NCBI GenBank assembly: GCA_948474755.1
Contig: CAOLHI010001008.1
Coordinates: 62,001-126,000, forward strand
Direction: 5' to 3'
Source: Ctenosaura bakeri
Taxonomy: Eukaryota; Chordata; Lepidosauria; Squamata; Iguanidae
Length of the DNA: 64,000 nucleotides
This document shows positions 22,091-34,450 of this stretch, in pieces. The notes under the pieces are model-generated. The model worked only from the letters and a program-made list of their open reading frames with translations, made no database searches and was not told the origin of the DNA. Each line of letters begins with the position of its first letter. Position 1 is the stretch's first letter. The translations under genes were made by a program, and so were the position numbers.

Positions 22091-25000
22091 TATATAAGAC
22101 TAAGGATGTAGTTCTTTACTAGTTTTTTTTTTCCTCTCTCATAGGAAGTATGAGTAATTTTAGGAATTTTCTTCCCACTGTGAGAAAGTATTCAAAAACC
22201 ATATGCCTATACAGAAAATGGTATTTTCTATGCAAATCTACTACATGCCAATTTTATGCAGAATAAATCCCAATTACAGCATTTTCTGCGCAGGAAATAA
22301 CATTTCTGCAAAGAAATATTATTTTCCGCTCACAAAATCCTGTTCTCTGTGCAAAACGTTTGAATTTTGCACAAAATAAGCCCTGAAGTGTAAACATTCT
22401 CTTCAGTCCTGGATTCTTCTTGTCAGGGTTTCTCAGCACTTGGAAAACATATTTTGACCATTTTTAAAATATTTCTGAGTATTTTTGAGTACTCTTTCTA
22501 TCTGTATCAGAGATATGGCTTTATAATGTCTAAGAAAGGAAGGGAGAAAGCTTCATGGTAATGCTAGATAAAATGCAACATTTTATCTTCATTCTTAAAG
22601 CATTGCATTTCTTTTCGAAAGCAAGCAAACAAAAATCAGTCTCTTTTTGATACATAGTGGATGACCTCCTAAAGGCAGGCAAATCTGTCCTCATTTTAGT
22701 TTGAATGGTTATATGACAGTCATGCCCATATCAGCTTACAATGATTCACCAGTTTTGGAGTTTCTTGGATAAGAGCTCCGTGATCATTCATGCCTTAGAA
22801 ATATCAAGAATGCTCTAATACTGAACTTCCAGTAGATCCAGAGTTTCCAAGAAGTTGAATAAAGCAAAGATTTTGGAGAAGTGTTATATAATTTTTGTTC
22901 ATTATGTTTTTCAACCTCAATTGGAAAAAAAAGTTAGTTTTTGGTCAGGCAGAAAGATATCTTAAGGACTTTCTCAGTTCAAATAACTATTTAATCAATA
23001 TTTTAAAAGCATGGTATCCCCAATATGAGGTACTGCTTGGCATCCTATTGGTGGCATTTCCTGGCTCACTCCAGAAATAATGAAACTAGATAGAAGTCCA
23101 AGAGTTGAAAGGGCCTATTTAGATTTGTGAATTTAACCCAAACTTCAAAAGGGAGACCACCTAGTGTAGGAATTAATGAGGACGTCTCAGCTGCTATTGG
23201 GTGAAGCACCCGAGCCCCGGGAGGACTCCATGATATTGTATTGCTTCTCAGTCTGTCCAAATTAAATGAATGCTCACACAAGGAACCTCCCCAAGTTTCA
23301 TGACTTAAAATCAGGATAAACCTCAGACTAACCCCACATCACCTCCAGAGACTCACCTGTCACCAAGTGGTTTCAGTTAGTGCTCACGGTTCCTCATTGC
23401 CTCTCAAGTGACCTCTTTATGGGCACTATCCTATGCCAACGTCCTTAGTTCTGCATACTACAGTGCAGGTTAGGTGAAAAACTCTGGAAAGAGGAATGAA
23501 AATGCTTAGCAGGCCCATAATGTCACCATCCAAAGCCTGTTCTTCACAACAGGGAGCGAGGGCCAAGTGCAAAGATTAAGGAGGAAGTCACAAGGGGTGG
23601 ACAGAACCTTAAAACTTTTATGGCTCTGTCCGTAACCCCATACTTACATGCTACTTATGTCTATATTGACCTTGGTTCTGTTGAGGGCCAGCAAAGATGT
23701 CCTACCTTGAAGCCACCAATGGCGATGTGGGCACAAGACCACAATGTACATATAACCTAGGGTTAGATGCATGTATGGTATGTCTTTTGAAATTCATTGT
23801 GTGATGAGTGAGCCACACAGTTGCTTCTTGCACAACACCTCTTCCCCATCCTCAGAAACCTACTGCAAAGGGAAGGCATGTACTCTCTCAGCCATCTGGT
23901 GGATAGGGAGGGTGTGAAGCACCTGAACGGCAGCTAGCTGAAACCAGAAGCAAAAAATCAGTGTGCTCATTGGAGATCAATGTTTGTCCTTGGTTGCAAA
24001 AGTGCAGCCAGATGCTGCCTAGTTACCTTGTACTCCCCCCTGGCCACGAAATGACTGAGAGAGCACAGCCTGCTTTCTGCTGTTAGCCTGTGTCTGGCCA
24101 TGAGTCACCTTGACTCCTGAATTTGGGGGGAAAGTGAGAGAAAAATGATGATGATGATGATATAACTGCATATTCACAACACTGTGGTGAATAGCAGATG
24201 CTCAGGACACAAGTGGAGGGTTATGTTCCTTCATGGTACAATGTAAGATGTCGGTGATTTTAAATGTATACTCAGGAGACAGCTGGCATCAGAGATCTCG
24301 ACTGCACACTTGGAAGGAGCTCATTCTGCCTGGCTGGTATTCTAGCACATCTGGGAGAAGATTTTGGCCTTTGGTTCAGGTAAACTGCTTCAGGCTCATC
24401 TGCTCCACAAATTTTGCAGTGCTGTAGTTGTATGTGTAATAAGTTTCATTCTGATGCTTATGCCCAAGTAATTATTTGTAAGATTGCAGCTTCAAAATTT
24501 CTTTCTTGTTCTTTCTTTTCATGACAGAGATTTGTTAGTTGGCCTCCTTCCTCCACCACCTTTGGAGTCCAAAACAAACAAACAAACAAACAAACAAACA
24601 AGCAAGCTTTCTGTTGTAAGAGATTCCACTTTTTTCAATTGTTTGGGCAGAAAATTCCCTGAGGATTGATGCTCAGTCATCAGTCATAGAATACTGACAA
24701 ATGTGGAGGGGGTGCTTAAATAAAGGTAGGAAAGAGCAACAATGTGGCTTGGCCTAGCATTCAATCGATGTTCATAAACTGTCAAATAAGTGCCATCAAT
24801 GGATTCAGATGGAGGCGATTCTCCTCCTCGTGCAGCTCCTTTGCACTTTCAGTCTCTGCTGTGTAGTGCTAGGGAACCCCTTGACGTGAGTTTTGGATAG
24901 CATAGGAACAAATAAGTGTGTGATTTTTGCTGAAGAGCCAGGTGGTCCTTGTGGTTCCACAGAAGCCACATTAGGAAGGGGATGACCTCCTCCTAGATCA

Positions 25001-25264
25001 TTTATGGCATTTCCTTTCCTTAGTCCTCTGGATTCTTCCCTGAAATCCCCCCAAGAATGAGCTCTGCATTGCAACATTTTTGAATGTGCTTAAAAGAAGA
25101 ATATTGGTTGCCAGTCTAAACAAGTGTCATTAGACTAGGTTGAAGAATGGATTTTAATCTCAGAGAAGAAAGAAGAGATATCAATTTAAACTTATAATTG
25201 CAAAGATGCTTGCTTCAGGTTCAATACATTTCACAATACCTGTGTCTCCCCCTCCCTTTCCCTC
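22091..25264. other. Sparse region, no assigned gene
   Basis: A simple ACAAA-type repeat lies at 24571-24605 and a GAT repeat near 24147-24162. The stretch 23140-24130 is somewhat GC-richer and might hide an unrecognised LTR or repeat, but I see no boundaries. Frames are all below 91 aa and without domains. Confidence 0.3.
24571..24605. repeat. (AAAC)n microsatellite
   Basis: About eight tandem AAAC units are followed by AAGCAAGC variants. Confidence 0.95.
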
Positions 25265-25560
25265 TTTTTTTAATTGCTAAGGCCGCTTTTACAGTTACTG
25301 TCAACATTCTCTGTTGAACTGAATAATTTACCCTTTTAAACTGACAGGAGCTGTCATTATAAAAATTGCAGGGCCACGTTTGACAGGATTCACACAATAT
25401 AGGAAACTTAAAACTTTTAACAGGCTTTGCGACAGCCGAGACTTTTCTGCATGTCTTGTCAGTCTGTGCATGATCTCATCTCTGCCTTGTGAAAAGCTGG
25501 CAGATTAAAAGATTATATCTGACAGATCTGAAGTGGCGTTGATGATATCCTTCAACAATA
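25265..25560. promoter_or_regulatory. Candidate conserved non-coding element with clustered TGACAG sites
   Basis: Four TGACAG or CTGTCA hexamers occur within 190 bp: 25342-25347, 25351-25356 (forming the inverted pair CTGACAGGAGCTGTCA), 25381-25386 and 25520-25525. TGACAG is the core bound by MEIS, PKNOX and TGIF homeodomain proteins. No repeat is recognisable and coding frames are closed. The block is a good candidate for a developmental enhancer, but conservation is untested. Confidence 0.3.
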
Positions 25561-25839
25561 GTATCTCTAGGAGGGGGGAGACCACAGGAGGAAAAATTAT
25601 AGCATAATGAAAACTCATCTATAGAAATTTAGTAAGCAGTTTATAAATTGAGCAATGCTCAGTCCTTTCAGAGAACTGTTCATAATTCATTGCAGCCTCG
25701 CAAATTGCAAATCTGAGATGGTTAATATAGCAGAAATATTATGCATTCCTTGATAAGGAGACCACCTCTTGATGTCTAACACTGGCTTCAAATTGTGAAC
25801 ATTTGTGAACTAGATATTTCTATTGCCTGATCCTTTGGA

Positions 25840-28075
25840 GATGAAGATTAAAAAAGCCACAGGTTGGAGAGAGTTGTAGTAGCACATTCAGATATACCAA
25901 GAAGTTTGAGATAAACAGTGTAGTAAGCTGAGCTATCATTATTTCTTGTTTTTGTGTATAGAGAGATGCAGCGTATCTGCCACTCCATTAATTTTGTTAA
26001 TCTTTTTAAATTATTTCTATTTAGATCTAGAAGGGATCTTAGGTACATACAATGTCATTCCAGTATAAGCAGGAAAATAGAAACACAAAAGCAGAAACAA
26101 TAATCACATTAGTCATAAGTGCCAGCTTCTAAACTCCATTGATACATTTCTTCTGTTGTTTCAAATCTTGCAAGCATTGTCAGATCTTCTCTCCAGGTAG
26201 ACACAAATTATCTTAATGAAGTATCAATCTCATAGCAGTCAAAAGAGTGTGAAAAAAAATCCATTTCCATGGTTCATTTATTAATTTCTAAGAAGCAGTA
26301 AATAATTCAGAAGAACATTCACATCCCTTAATATCAAGGAACTGTCCGAAACCAAACGTATCCATGTGATTTCTTCCTCCCAAAATGTAGCTACAATGGG
26401 ACAACTAAAAAAAATGCATTAAGAAAGCATTAGCAGTATTACATCTCCAACAATTTGCTGATTTAGAAAGCCCTTTCTTGAATAAAGGTTGTAGCAACCA
26501 ATATACGTGAAAGGGCCATTTCTGCTGTATAAGACATAGAGATAGATATACTAGATATAGATGTTAAAATTGATGGCCATTAATTACTCAAAACTGGATA
26601 TTCCAATTCTCTATTCCATTTTTTTCTGTAAATCTCCAATGTCATATTTATTTATAAATATGGATATATAAATTATTGGGTTGGTTACTTGGTGAGTTTC
26701 AGTTAAGGTCTCTAACATTAAGGAAAACTCAGATGCACTTAAAGCTGCAGGGCCAAATCTGGATTGTAACAAATGTGTCAGTTGTAGATATTGCCAGTTG
26801 GCCGATAGAGGCAGCTGAAACTGTTCTTGCAAAATTGAAAAGAGTAAAAACTATTTGTGTATCTGATTTAAGGTAATAATCTCATTGTAAATTCATTCCT
26901 TCCATAAAAATTGTTCCTTCCCAATTTTCAAATCTGGATTCCTCCATAAGTCATTTTGGCAGGAGAGTATGAGTCAAATTGCAGTTGATGAGACAATATC
27001 TACCACACAGATGTAACTGCTGAAATTGTCAGCAAAACACTGGCCCTTTTTTAAAAAAAATAAAAATAAAATGAGAATTAAGTACTGTCTATTTGGATAG
27101 AGGTACCAGAAATGAAAATTCCCAGGCTAACCATGGTGTATTGTTTACTTTAACTGGATATATCCCAAAATTAAAACAAGATAACAGATATGAGAAGATG
27201 TGGAAAGTCAAACTCTCTCTTTTGATAGGAATTTCATCTTTTTCATTGAAATTGCAAGAGGATTTGAACCCCACAAAATTTCTTAAACAATACATTTAGT
27301 TTTTGAAAATGTATAAGTAGTGGAATTCCACAAATAACATAAAAAAAAATCTAGGTATTTCATTAATTTTAATCATGTTTACCTTACCCCACAGGTTCAT
27401 CTTTAAGCCCATCCCTTTCTCTAAATCTTGTGCAATATCTTTTATCAGCTCATTTATATCAAGATGAATCATCTGAGATAAGTCCCTAGGGATAATTATA
27501 TCAAAATCAGTAATAGAATTTGGGCAATATTGAAATTGCCATGCTTTAAATATGCTAAAGTCCATTTTTTCCCCCACTGACGTGCGACAAGTTAATTGAA
27601 TATTTCTAACTTGGACTAGCTAGTTGAACACACAGATATTTTACCAAAATTATTAATTAAATGCTTCAAAATAGGGATCAATGGCTGAGACTTTGAAATG
27701 AACAGAAGATCATCTGTGAAAAGAATGTTTTTGAATTCTAGACCTACATGCTCAAGTCAATTGATCCTTATTTTTTTTTCTCTAATAGCACATGCTAAAG
27801 GTTCCAAGCACAGATTGAACATTAAAAGAAACAATGAATATCCCTGAATTGTACCCCATTTCAATGTAAAAAGGGATGAGAAAAATAAATTAGTTGCAAC
27901 CTGTGCTCTTGGTGCTGAATATAAGTATTTTGTCCATTTAAAAAATGTTTTGGGAAACCCAAAAATAGGCAATATGGTAAAAATAAATGACCAACAATTT
28001 TTTATCAAAGGTCTTCTCATCATCTAAAAAAAAAATCATTGCTAGCATTTTGTTAATGTTACAAACACTCAAGTG
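25840..28075 (-). pseudogene. Degraded L1 LINE, ORF2 reverse transcriptase and C-terminal part
   Basis: The minus strand carries the L1 ORF2 domains in order but in broken frames. At 28023-27757 the RT palm region reads FIFTILPIFGFPKTFFKWTK and then FTLKWGTIQGYSLFLLMFNL, where the RQGCPLSP block has decayed to TIQGYSLF. At about 27720-27709 the active-site motif reads FTDDLLFISKSQPL. At 27577-27296 come DFDIIIPRDLSQM and LWGKVNMIKINEIPR, the L1 thumb-side motif WGRIxxIKMNxLPK. At 26832-26611 FQLPLSANWQYLQLTHLLQ follows, and around 26450-26200 CWRC and an HFFW variant of the C-terminal zinc-knuckle-like region. Many stops and frameshifts show it is a fossil. Boundaries are approximate. No ORF1 or endonuclease was recognised upstream. 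Confidence 0.75.
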
Positions 28076-28529
28076 TCTCTGCTGTGTTGATCTGGGTTTC
28101 AGCATTACAATTACACTTTGATGAAAAGTTACAATTAGAATTGGAGGAACTGTTCAAAACAACTGGATTCAGAAAAAATTCAGCATCCCCAAATAGCAGT
28201 ACCTATGTCTTACATTGCATAACTAGGTGTGAGAAAAATGTTTCTTTTACATTTCAATACATCTGATTAAATTTGCACCACTCTTCTCAAACCTATATGT
28301 AAGTCAGGACAGTTATGCACACATTTTTGGATTCCTCAAATTTTGCAATTTATCTCCATTTATAAATTTGTGTACTGTCTTAAAAGGTACACAAAAGTTC
28401 AGACATCATGGAAAATAGCATTTGACATGAGCATGCTTTAGGAAATACACTGCTCGAAATAAATGTACTAGGCAGAACTAAAGACAATGCATATCTTAAA
28501 ACCGAATACAATTTCACATTGATATCAAA

Positions 28530-29455
28530 AGGTTCTGAGGCCCAGTATTGTTCAACATTTTTGTAAATAGCTTCAATGATAGAATAGACAGCATGCTTAT
28601 CAGATTTTCAGATTGCATCCAATAAGGAAGAGTAGCCAATATCCCAGAGGACAGGATCAAGATTCAAAATGACCTTACTGGATTGGAGACCTGAGGAAAA
28701 CTAACAAAATAAATTTCAACATGAATAAATGTAAGGTATTGCATTTAGACATTAAAAATCAACAACAACGAACTGTACAAATAGAGAGTTGGTAACCCGG
28801 CTTGATAACAGTAAATGTGAAAAAGATCTGGTGTCTTCACAGACCAGCATGAGTCAACAGTGTGGTATGGTGACAAAACTTGAGTCAACAGTGTAATGTA
28901 GTGACAAAAAAGCCACCAAGTAATTCCGATTGAGGAATTAAATTGCACCACTGTATTCTGCTTTGGTCAGATCTTACCCAGAATACTGTGAGCAGTGTTG
29001 GGTGCTACAGTTCAAAAAGGATATGAAAGGTTGGAATGTGTCTCATAGAGGATGACCAATATGGGAAAATATTTGTAGACCAAGCCCTGTGAGGTATGAC
29101 TTAGGAAGCTCAGTATGTTTAGCTCAGAAAACAGAAGATGGACAGGTAATATAATAGTTATCCTTAAATCATGTAGAAGTTGGAGCCAGTTTGTTTTCTG
29201 CTGCTCCAGGTCTGAACCAATGGATAAAAATCATAGTAAAATATATTCCACCTAAACATGAGAAAAAACTATTTGGTGATAAGAGTTATTAAAAAGTGGA
29301 GTAGACTGCCTTGAAAGGTCTCCTTCTTTGAAGGTATTTAAACAAAGGCTGTATGGGTATTTATCTGGATTACCATAGGTGTGTAATCCTGTGTGACATG
29401 TGGTTGGACTGGATAGTCCTTTTGGTCTCTTCCACTCTGTTTCAATCTGAAGACA
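28530..29455 (+). pseudogene. CR1 LINE, ORF2 C-terminal region and 3' end
   Basis: The CR1 order is complete from the RT C-terminal region to the tail: CTTCACAGACCAGCATGAGT, TATTCTGCTTTGGTCAGATC, GGGTGCTACAGTTCAAAAAG, TAGCTCAGAAAACAGAAGAT, TTGTTTTCTGCTGCTCCAGG, TCTCCTTCTTTGAAGGTATT and GACTGGATAGTCCTTTTGGT. Near 28849-28912 a 33-bp segment is duplicated in tandem, which would break any frame. It is a 5'-truncated dead copy. Confidence 0.8.
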
Positions 29456-30685
29456 GGATGATATTATGAAGTACAGTGTCACTTGGTCTCAATGTGAGAC
29501 CAAAGAAAACCGACAGACTTCATCTGTTCCTGGTTTTAACTCTGATTGTACAGGATTCCTAATAACATGGAAAGTTTGCCTACATAAACCATACTTCATG
29601 TTCATATACAATCATGTTTACATATATACAATCTTCCAAAACATAGATATCTTGGGAGTGATATGGTAGGAGTAGAGGCAACATGCACAACCCTCTTCTT
29701 TTGGTACAGAAACATGGGAAAGGAATATATTTCAGATAAAGCTATGGAAAAACTCAGGACAAAATAAAGCAGTAAGAATGAGAGAAAATATTAACAAAGG
29801 GAATTTCAGAAACAATTTATGTTACTTTTAATTTAGTTTTGACCTCCTTTTTCCCTTGTTATTCATCCAAATAATATTTAAACAATATCAGTAAAAACCA
29901 CTGTCTGGTTGTGAGTTTTTGTTTGTTTTTTCTCTATTTAATTTACTTCAGTGATCTCAACCCAACACAGATCACACACTTGTTTTGGCGACTATGCAGC
30001 ATTTAGATTACGTTATTTGTGGACTAAATGATAATGGCATCCATTTTAGCAAAAGAACCATCTTACATCTACTGGGCACCTGAATTGCCCTATACAATCA
30101 GTAGGAACTCTTATGCAGCTTATTTACAAAGATCCATAGAAGATCTTTTTATTTTATTTATTATTATTTTATTCTAATGATTTCTCAGAATATTGCCCTA
30201 TGCCCAGCAAATTCTATTTCAATTCTATACACTGGTTAGCATCAAAAAATAACAGACCTTTTTCAGGGCCTTCTTGGTCTTCACATAAACTGGCTTCAGG
30301 TATATAAAGCAGTTTAAAAGCTTCCATTCTTCTCTGTGTTTACTCTTGTTACATTCAGAAGCCAAGCAGTGATTAAAGGATAACTGGTAAGGCTTCTATC
30401 TGACAGGTCCCAAATTGTACAGCCTGAGGTGTCAGTTTTGAAAGCAGAGCTCTTCAGTGGTGAGAAATCCATTAAAAACAGTCAAATTTAAGCACCAGCC
30501 TGCTCATAAGCACAGCAGACTTCACAAGACAGGCTGAGATAACACAGAGAGCTTTGTGGGTTTGGTCCCCTCCATAAAAATAAAAAGTAAAGAAAGTTTA
30601 TTTTATTTATCTCAGTTGCTCAAAAGCATTATACTTTTTAATTCTTATTTATTTGTTTATTTGGAACAGGGACATTGCAGGATGA
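29456..30685. other. Unassigned AT-rich sequence
   Basis: Nothing recognisable apart from A/T runs. The 67-aa plus frame at 29466-29669 has no domain. Confidence 0.3.
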
Positions 30686-30690
30686 CTGTG

Positions 30691-31138
30691 TCCATTTCCA
30701 CACGGACTTAAAGAAATGGTGCAGAGCGTCCTCCACGGAGGATGTCTGCACCTGGGAGTGGACTGGGTCAGACCTACTTAGTGTAGATCTGCACCTCAGC
30801 CGGAAGGACCCAAAGTGGTCATCTAGCATGCTTTTGAAAGACCACTTGAAACAGGTCTTTCAAAAGCACAGAGCATGCCACTCTGTGTCCGTGCTTTGGT
30901 GCAGATGTGCAGGTTCGCACCAGTGCGAGCCTGTGATCTGCCGGGGGTGGGCTTTAGGCTGGCGAGGTTAAGCATTTGGTGGAGAGCCTTCACCAACTGG
31001 AAGCCACCATTTTCATCCCCAGAGCAGTGCGGAGCAGCTGCAACGCACTGCTCCAGACCAGCCTGGGCCCAAGTGTGGAGTCAAGAAGTCCGGTAAGTAC
31101 CGGCACGGGGCGATTCCCTTGCCCTGTGCGGAAATGGC
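30691..31138. mobile_element. MITE, type III, second copy
   Basis: The ends are TCCATTTCCACACGG and CCCTGTGCGGAAATGGC, and the flanks are CTGTG and CTATA. As in 2168-2642, a perfect hairpin sits inside: TGCTTTTGAAAGACC (30829-30843) against GGTCTTTCAAAAGCA (30854-30868). Shared blocks such as TTGGTGGAGAGCCTTCACCA and AACTGGAAGCCACCATTTTC (inverse of the CTCTCCACC part of the first copy) confirm the relationship. Frames of 60 to 98 aa are internal and not conserved. Confidence 0.85.
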
Positions 31139-32625
31139 CTATATCTTCTTGCTACCCTCCATATTGCATTGCCTGAAGTACTTTTTGCCCAATCCAATTC
31201 TTCTAATGTGATAAAGTATGCGGAATACATGGACAGTCTTGACATCTTTGTGGGACAGTTATATAGACTTACATTTGTAAGGAATTATGTGTGACATATG
31301 TGGATGCAACACAGGCATCTATAGCATTGATAGGCATTGCAATACATCACAAGATCTGTTATATATTTCAATAGAAGTTATTAATCTATCCAGATAGGAG
31401 TGGAGAACTGTGTCTGTTTCAGGTGGCAACCATGATTGGACTTTTTGCATAAATCTTTGAAAAGGCAATGAGATTAAAGATCATGATATTTGAATGTCAG
31501 CAAACTGACTCATTAATTGACCTTCTGGCATAAATGAAATGGTTTCTATTGTGCTTAATATTGTTATTGACTGTACATATTTAAACAATGAAACCAAAAT
31601 ATTGATAAAGGAACATGTCAGTGAACTATGGGTGGACCAGAGATAGAAAAATTAGTGGAAAGGTGTCACTATGTTATATTTACATTAAAACCTTCTTTAA
31701 AGGAATATGTTGAAATGAGGATGTTTAATATAAACAAAATTCTGGAACCACTACACACTCCATCTAGATCCCACAATCAGAATCTCACATACATATTTGC
31801 TGAAGAAACATCAGCCAACAAGAACAATCATCCAGTCTTTCTATCTTCTAAAATTCTCAATTTTTCAGTGAATATTGCATCGGTGTTGAAAGCACATTCA
31901 AAATACCCATCAATCTTTGTTGTATGAAAACCCAAAGGATCCTAGGAAAATTGTCACTCTGGGAAATGCTTATTTTTAAAAAGTTGCTTCGACTGAGGAA
32001 ATTATGCCTGCACATATGACCATTTATAATTCATAGCACTTTTCCAACAGATTTTCTTGCTTCCTGGTTAAGTTACAGCTGTCTCATGCCTGTAGCACTG
32101 ATGAGATGCCTTAGCTGAATGGTAAAGAACTATTCATTTATTATTTTACTGTTGCTATCTCATGCTGTGAATCTGTGGACCAGAGACTTCACGTTTTCTT
32201 TCTTATTTTTTTTTTCTCTCTCTCAATTATACACAACACCTGGCAGATTTCTTGTTTCTTCTGTTAAAAAAAATGGTTACGTGACTATTTTATTTTGCTA
32301 ATAACGCAACAATTCTTCAAATAGTAAGTAGTGTAAGCCTCTCCACCTTGATTCTTGTTTAGTACAAAAGTAGATAAAGATTGTTCTATCCATTTGTAGT
32401 CATTAAAGTAAATGATAGCAAAATATATAGTCAAGCACACATTCACATGCTTGTATGATTTCTGAACTGAGTCTGTATTTTAATCCCCATTTGGATGTGG
32501 TGGGCTATAATTGGAACAATTACTAGTTCTTTGAAATCCTTCTTAAAAACATAATTTAATAATATTTAAAGATATTCTGTTCCTAGAAAAAAAACTCTTT
32601 TTAAAATAATGATCTACAACTGAAA

Positions 32626-32646
32626 ACACACACACACACACACACA
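32626..32646. repeat. (CA)n microsatellite
   Basis: About ten CA units in a row. Confidence 0.9.
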
Positions 32647-32843
32647 TTTTAATATTCCATCTGTTATTTCTGTCCACAAATACCCACATGTTGAAAATTA
32701 ACAATTTTGTCTACAAAATCATACATGATGTTACAAATAGTTTTTGTTCAAGCCAACCGTGGGTCCCTCCGCCTTTTCTTACTGCTTGCTCAGTAACTTA
32801 AAAGAAAGGCTCACTAACTTTTTTACTTATCTTCGTTCAAAGC

Positions 32844-32895
32844 CTTCTTCTTCTTCTTCTTCTTCTTCTTCTTCTTCTTCTTCTTCTTCTTCTTC
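32844..32895. repeat. (TTC)n microsatellite
   Basis: About seventeen uninterrupted TTC units; a polypyrimidine tract able to form triplex DNA. Confidence 0.97.
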
Positions 32896-34149
32896 ATTAT
32901 CAGCAGTGTCTGCATCATCTTTGCTGTCAATTTCCTGTGTTTTCTCTGCCTTCCATTTAATACTTTTGTGTGTCACTAAAATCTCCTTTCTTCTGAATTC
33001 GTACATAATGTCTTATCCTCTTTCTATACCTCTCTCTCTCTCTGTTCCTCTTTTCTCCTCTTTCTGTCCCTCTTTTCTATTCTTTCTCATCTCCCCACAT
33101 GTTCCCACTGTCCATCCTTTGTCTCTCTTAGTCTGAGACATGTGTCCATGCTTTACCATGAGATAGTGTGCTTCCTCTTCTTGTACCCCTTTCCTCTTGT
33201 TCTTCACTGCAGATATATCATTCTTTACACAGCTCATGGCCCATGTTCAACCGCTGTCCTGCCCACCAGAAGATGAAGAATTCCTGTGATGACAACAGGG
33301 GAGACAGTGAAGGGAGGGCACCATGCTATTCCCCCATATCATCCTGGGAAAACTCCCATAAATTCCATTGATGAGAAGATACTTCACATTCCAATGTCAC
33401 TTAACTAAAAACAAAACAAAACAAAAACCTGTAGAAAAGGCCCTTGTAAAACAGTGTGGTTGAGTCAAATGCTTGGGGTAGACAAGAACTTTTTGCATTT
33501 ATCACCTTAGTGCAAAATTTGAAATTAGAACTAGAGGTGTAGTGAACTAGCTTTCAGTAACCATTTGATTTGTATGTGTTTACATTTTCTAACATGGTGC
33601 AGATGGGATGGGGAGAATGTCCTTATTCCAGTTTTGTTGTATAATTGAAAGCTTACAAGGTAATTTGAGGACTTGTCCAAATACAACCTTGCTGCATATA
33701 CACCTCTCTCTCACTATCAGTCAAATAATGCAGCTGTAAGATTTCCTCTCAATAGACACAAAGTACTGAGTCACCTAAAGACTTATGGCATATTACCTAC
33801 AGTCAAGGCTTCTGGCTAGATGAGTCATTGATATTTCAAAAGCAAGTACCTTCCCCCTGTTTGGCACTGTTTTAGGAAGGGATGCCAGTTCAATGCTACA
33901 AAATGAGTTGTGCCCTTGGAGAATTTGAGGTTCAGTCACTGGCATATCTCATCCCAGAACTCAGAGGAGAATCTTTCATGCTTGGTTTCACCTATTTAGC
34001 ACGCACAACGTACGTAAGGTTAGGAAAAGCTCTGTCAAGTAGGAGGTGCTTTTGTTCTAGAGAACATGCTTTGTCATGGTGACCAGCCATGGTTTTTATA
34101 TGCACTTCTTGTAAAACTAAACATACTGGACACATTTTTCATGTGAAAG

Positions 34150-34262
34150 TTTCCAGCTTTAGTCCCTGACATCTCCAGACAGTGCTGAGAAAGTTCTGTC
34201 TAAAATTCTGGAGAGCAACTAGCAATGAATGCATGCTGTCTTGAACCAATAGTCTGATAACA
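34150..34262 (+). mobile_element. tRNA-derived SINE (family C), fragment
   Basis: TTCCAGCTTTAGTCCCTGAC and ATCTCCAGACAGTGCTGAGA, then TTCTGGAGAGCAACTAGCAA and GAACCAATAGTCTGATAACA, follow the order of a widespread squamate SINE. It has a B-box-like tagtccc and a ctggagagcnnctgcnag body. The head is mostly lost. Confidence 0.6.
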
Positions 34263-34384
34263 CAAATGTTTTTAGAGTAAATAGTACAGAATTTAAGTTT
34301 GGACTAGAAAGCTTTATGATCTGATTTAGTGTTTGGCAACATCACATAAGCAAACTATGTACAAATAATTCCTAAGTGTATATA

Positions 34385-34450
34385 GAATTATAGCAGCATA
34401 GAGTTGGAATGGACTGCAAGGGACATCTAGTCCTACCCGGTGCCACACAG
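34385..34450 (-). mobile_element. CR1 LINE 3' terminus, inverted fragment
   Basis: GAATTATAGCAGCATAGAGT, TGGAATGGACTGCAAGGGAC and ATCTAGTCCTACCC reverse the CR1 tail. About 65 bp remain. Confidence 0.65.

Larger units (their letters stand above)
31139..34149. other. Unassigned AT-rich region with microsatellites
   Basis: No gene or named repeat. The 99-aa plus frame (31628-31927) has no recognisable domain. The 130-aa plus frame at 32744-33136 contains a serine run that is only the translated TTC microsatellite. Confidence 0.3.

Noticed and set aside
23140..24130. Possible third LTR in a GC-richer stretch
   Set aside because: I could find no TG…CA ends with matching flanks and no TATA plus polyadenylation pair.
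32744..33136. 130-aa plus frame with a serine run
   Set aside because: The serine run is the translated TTC microsatellite and the rest has no domain.
33432..33450. GAAAAGGCCCTTG as another MITE end
   Set aside because: No partner end or duplicated flank was found within 1 kb.
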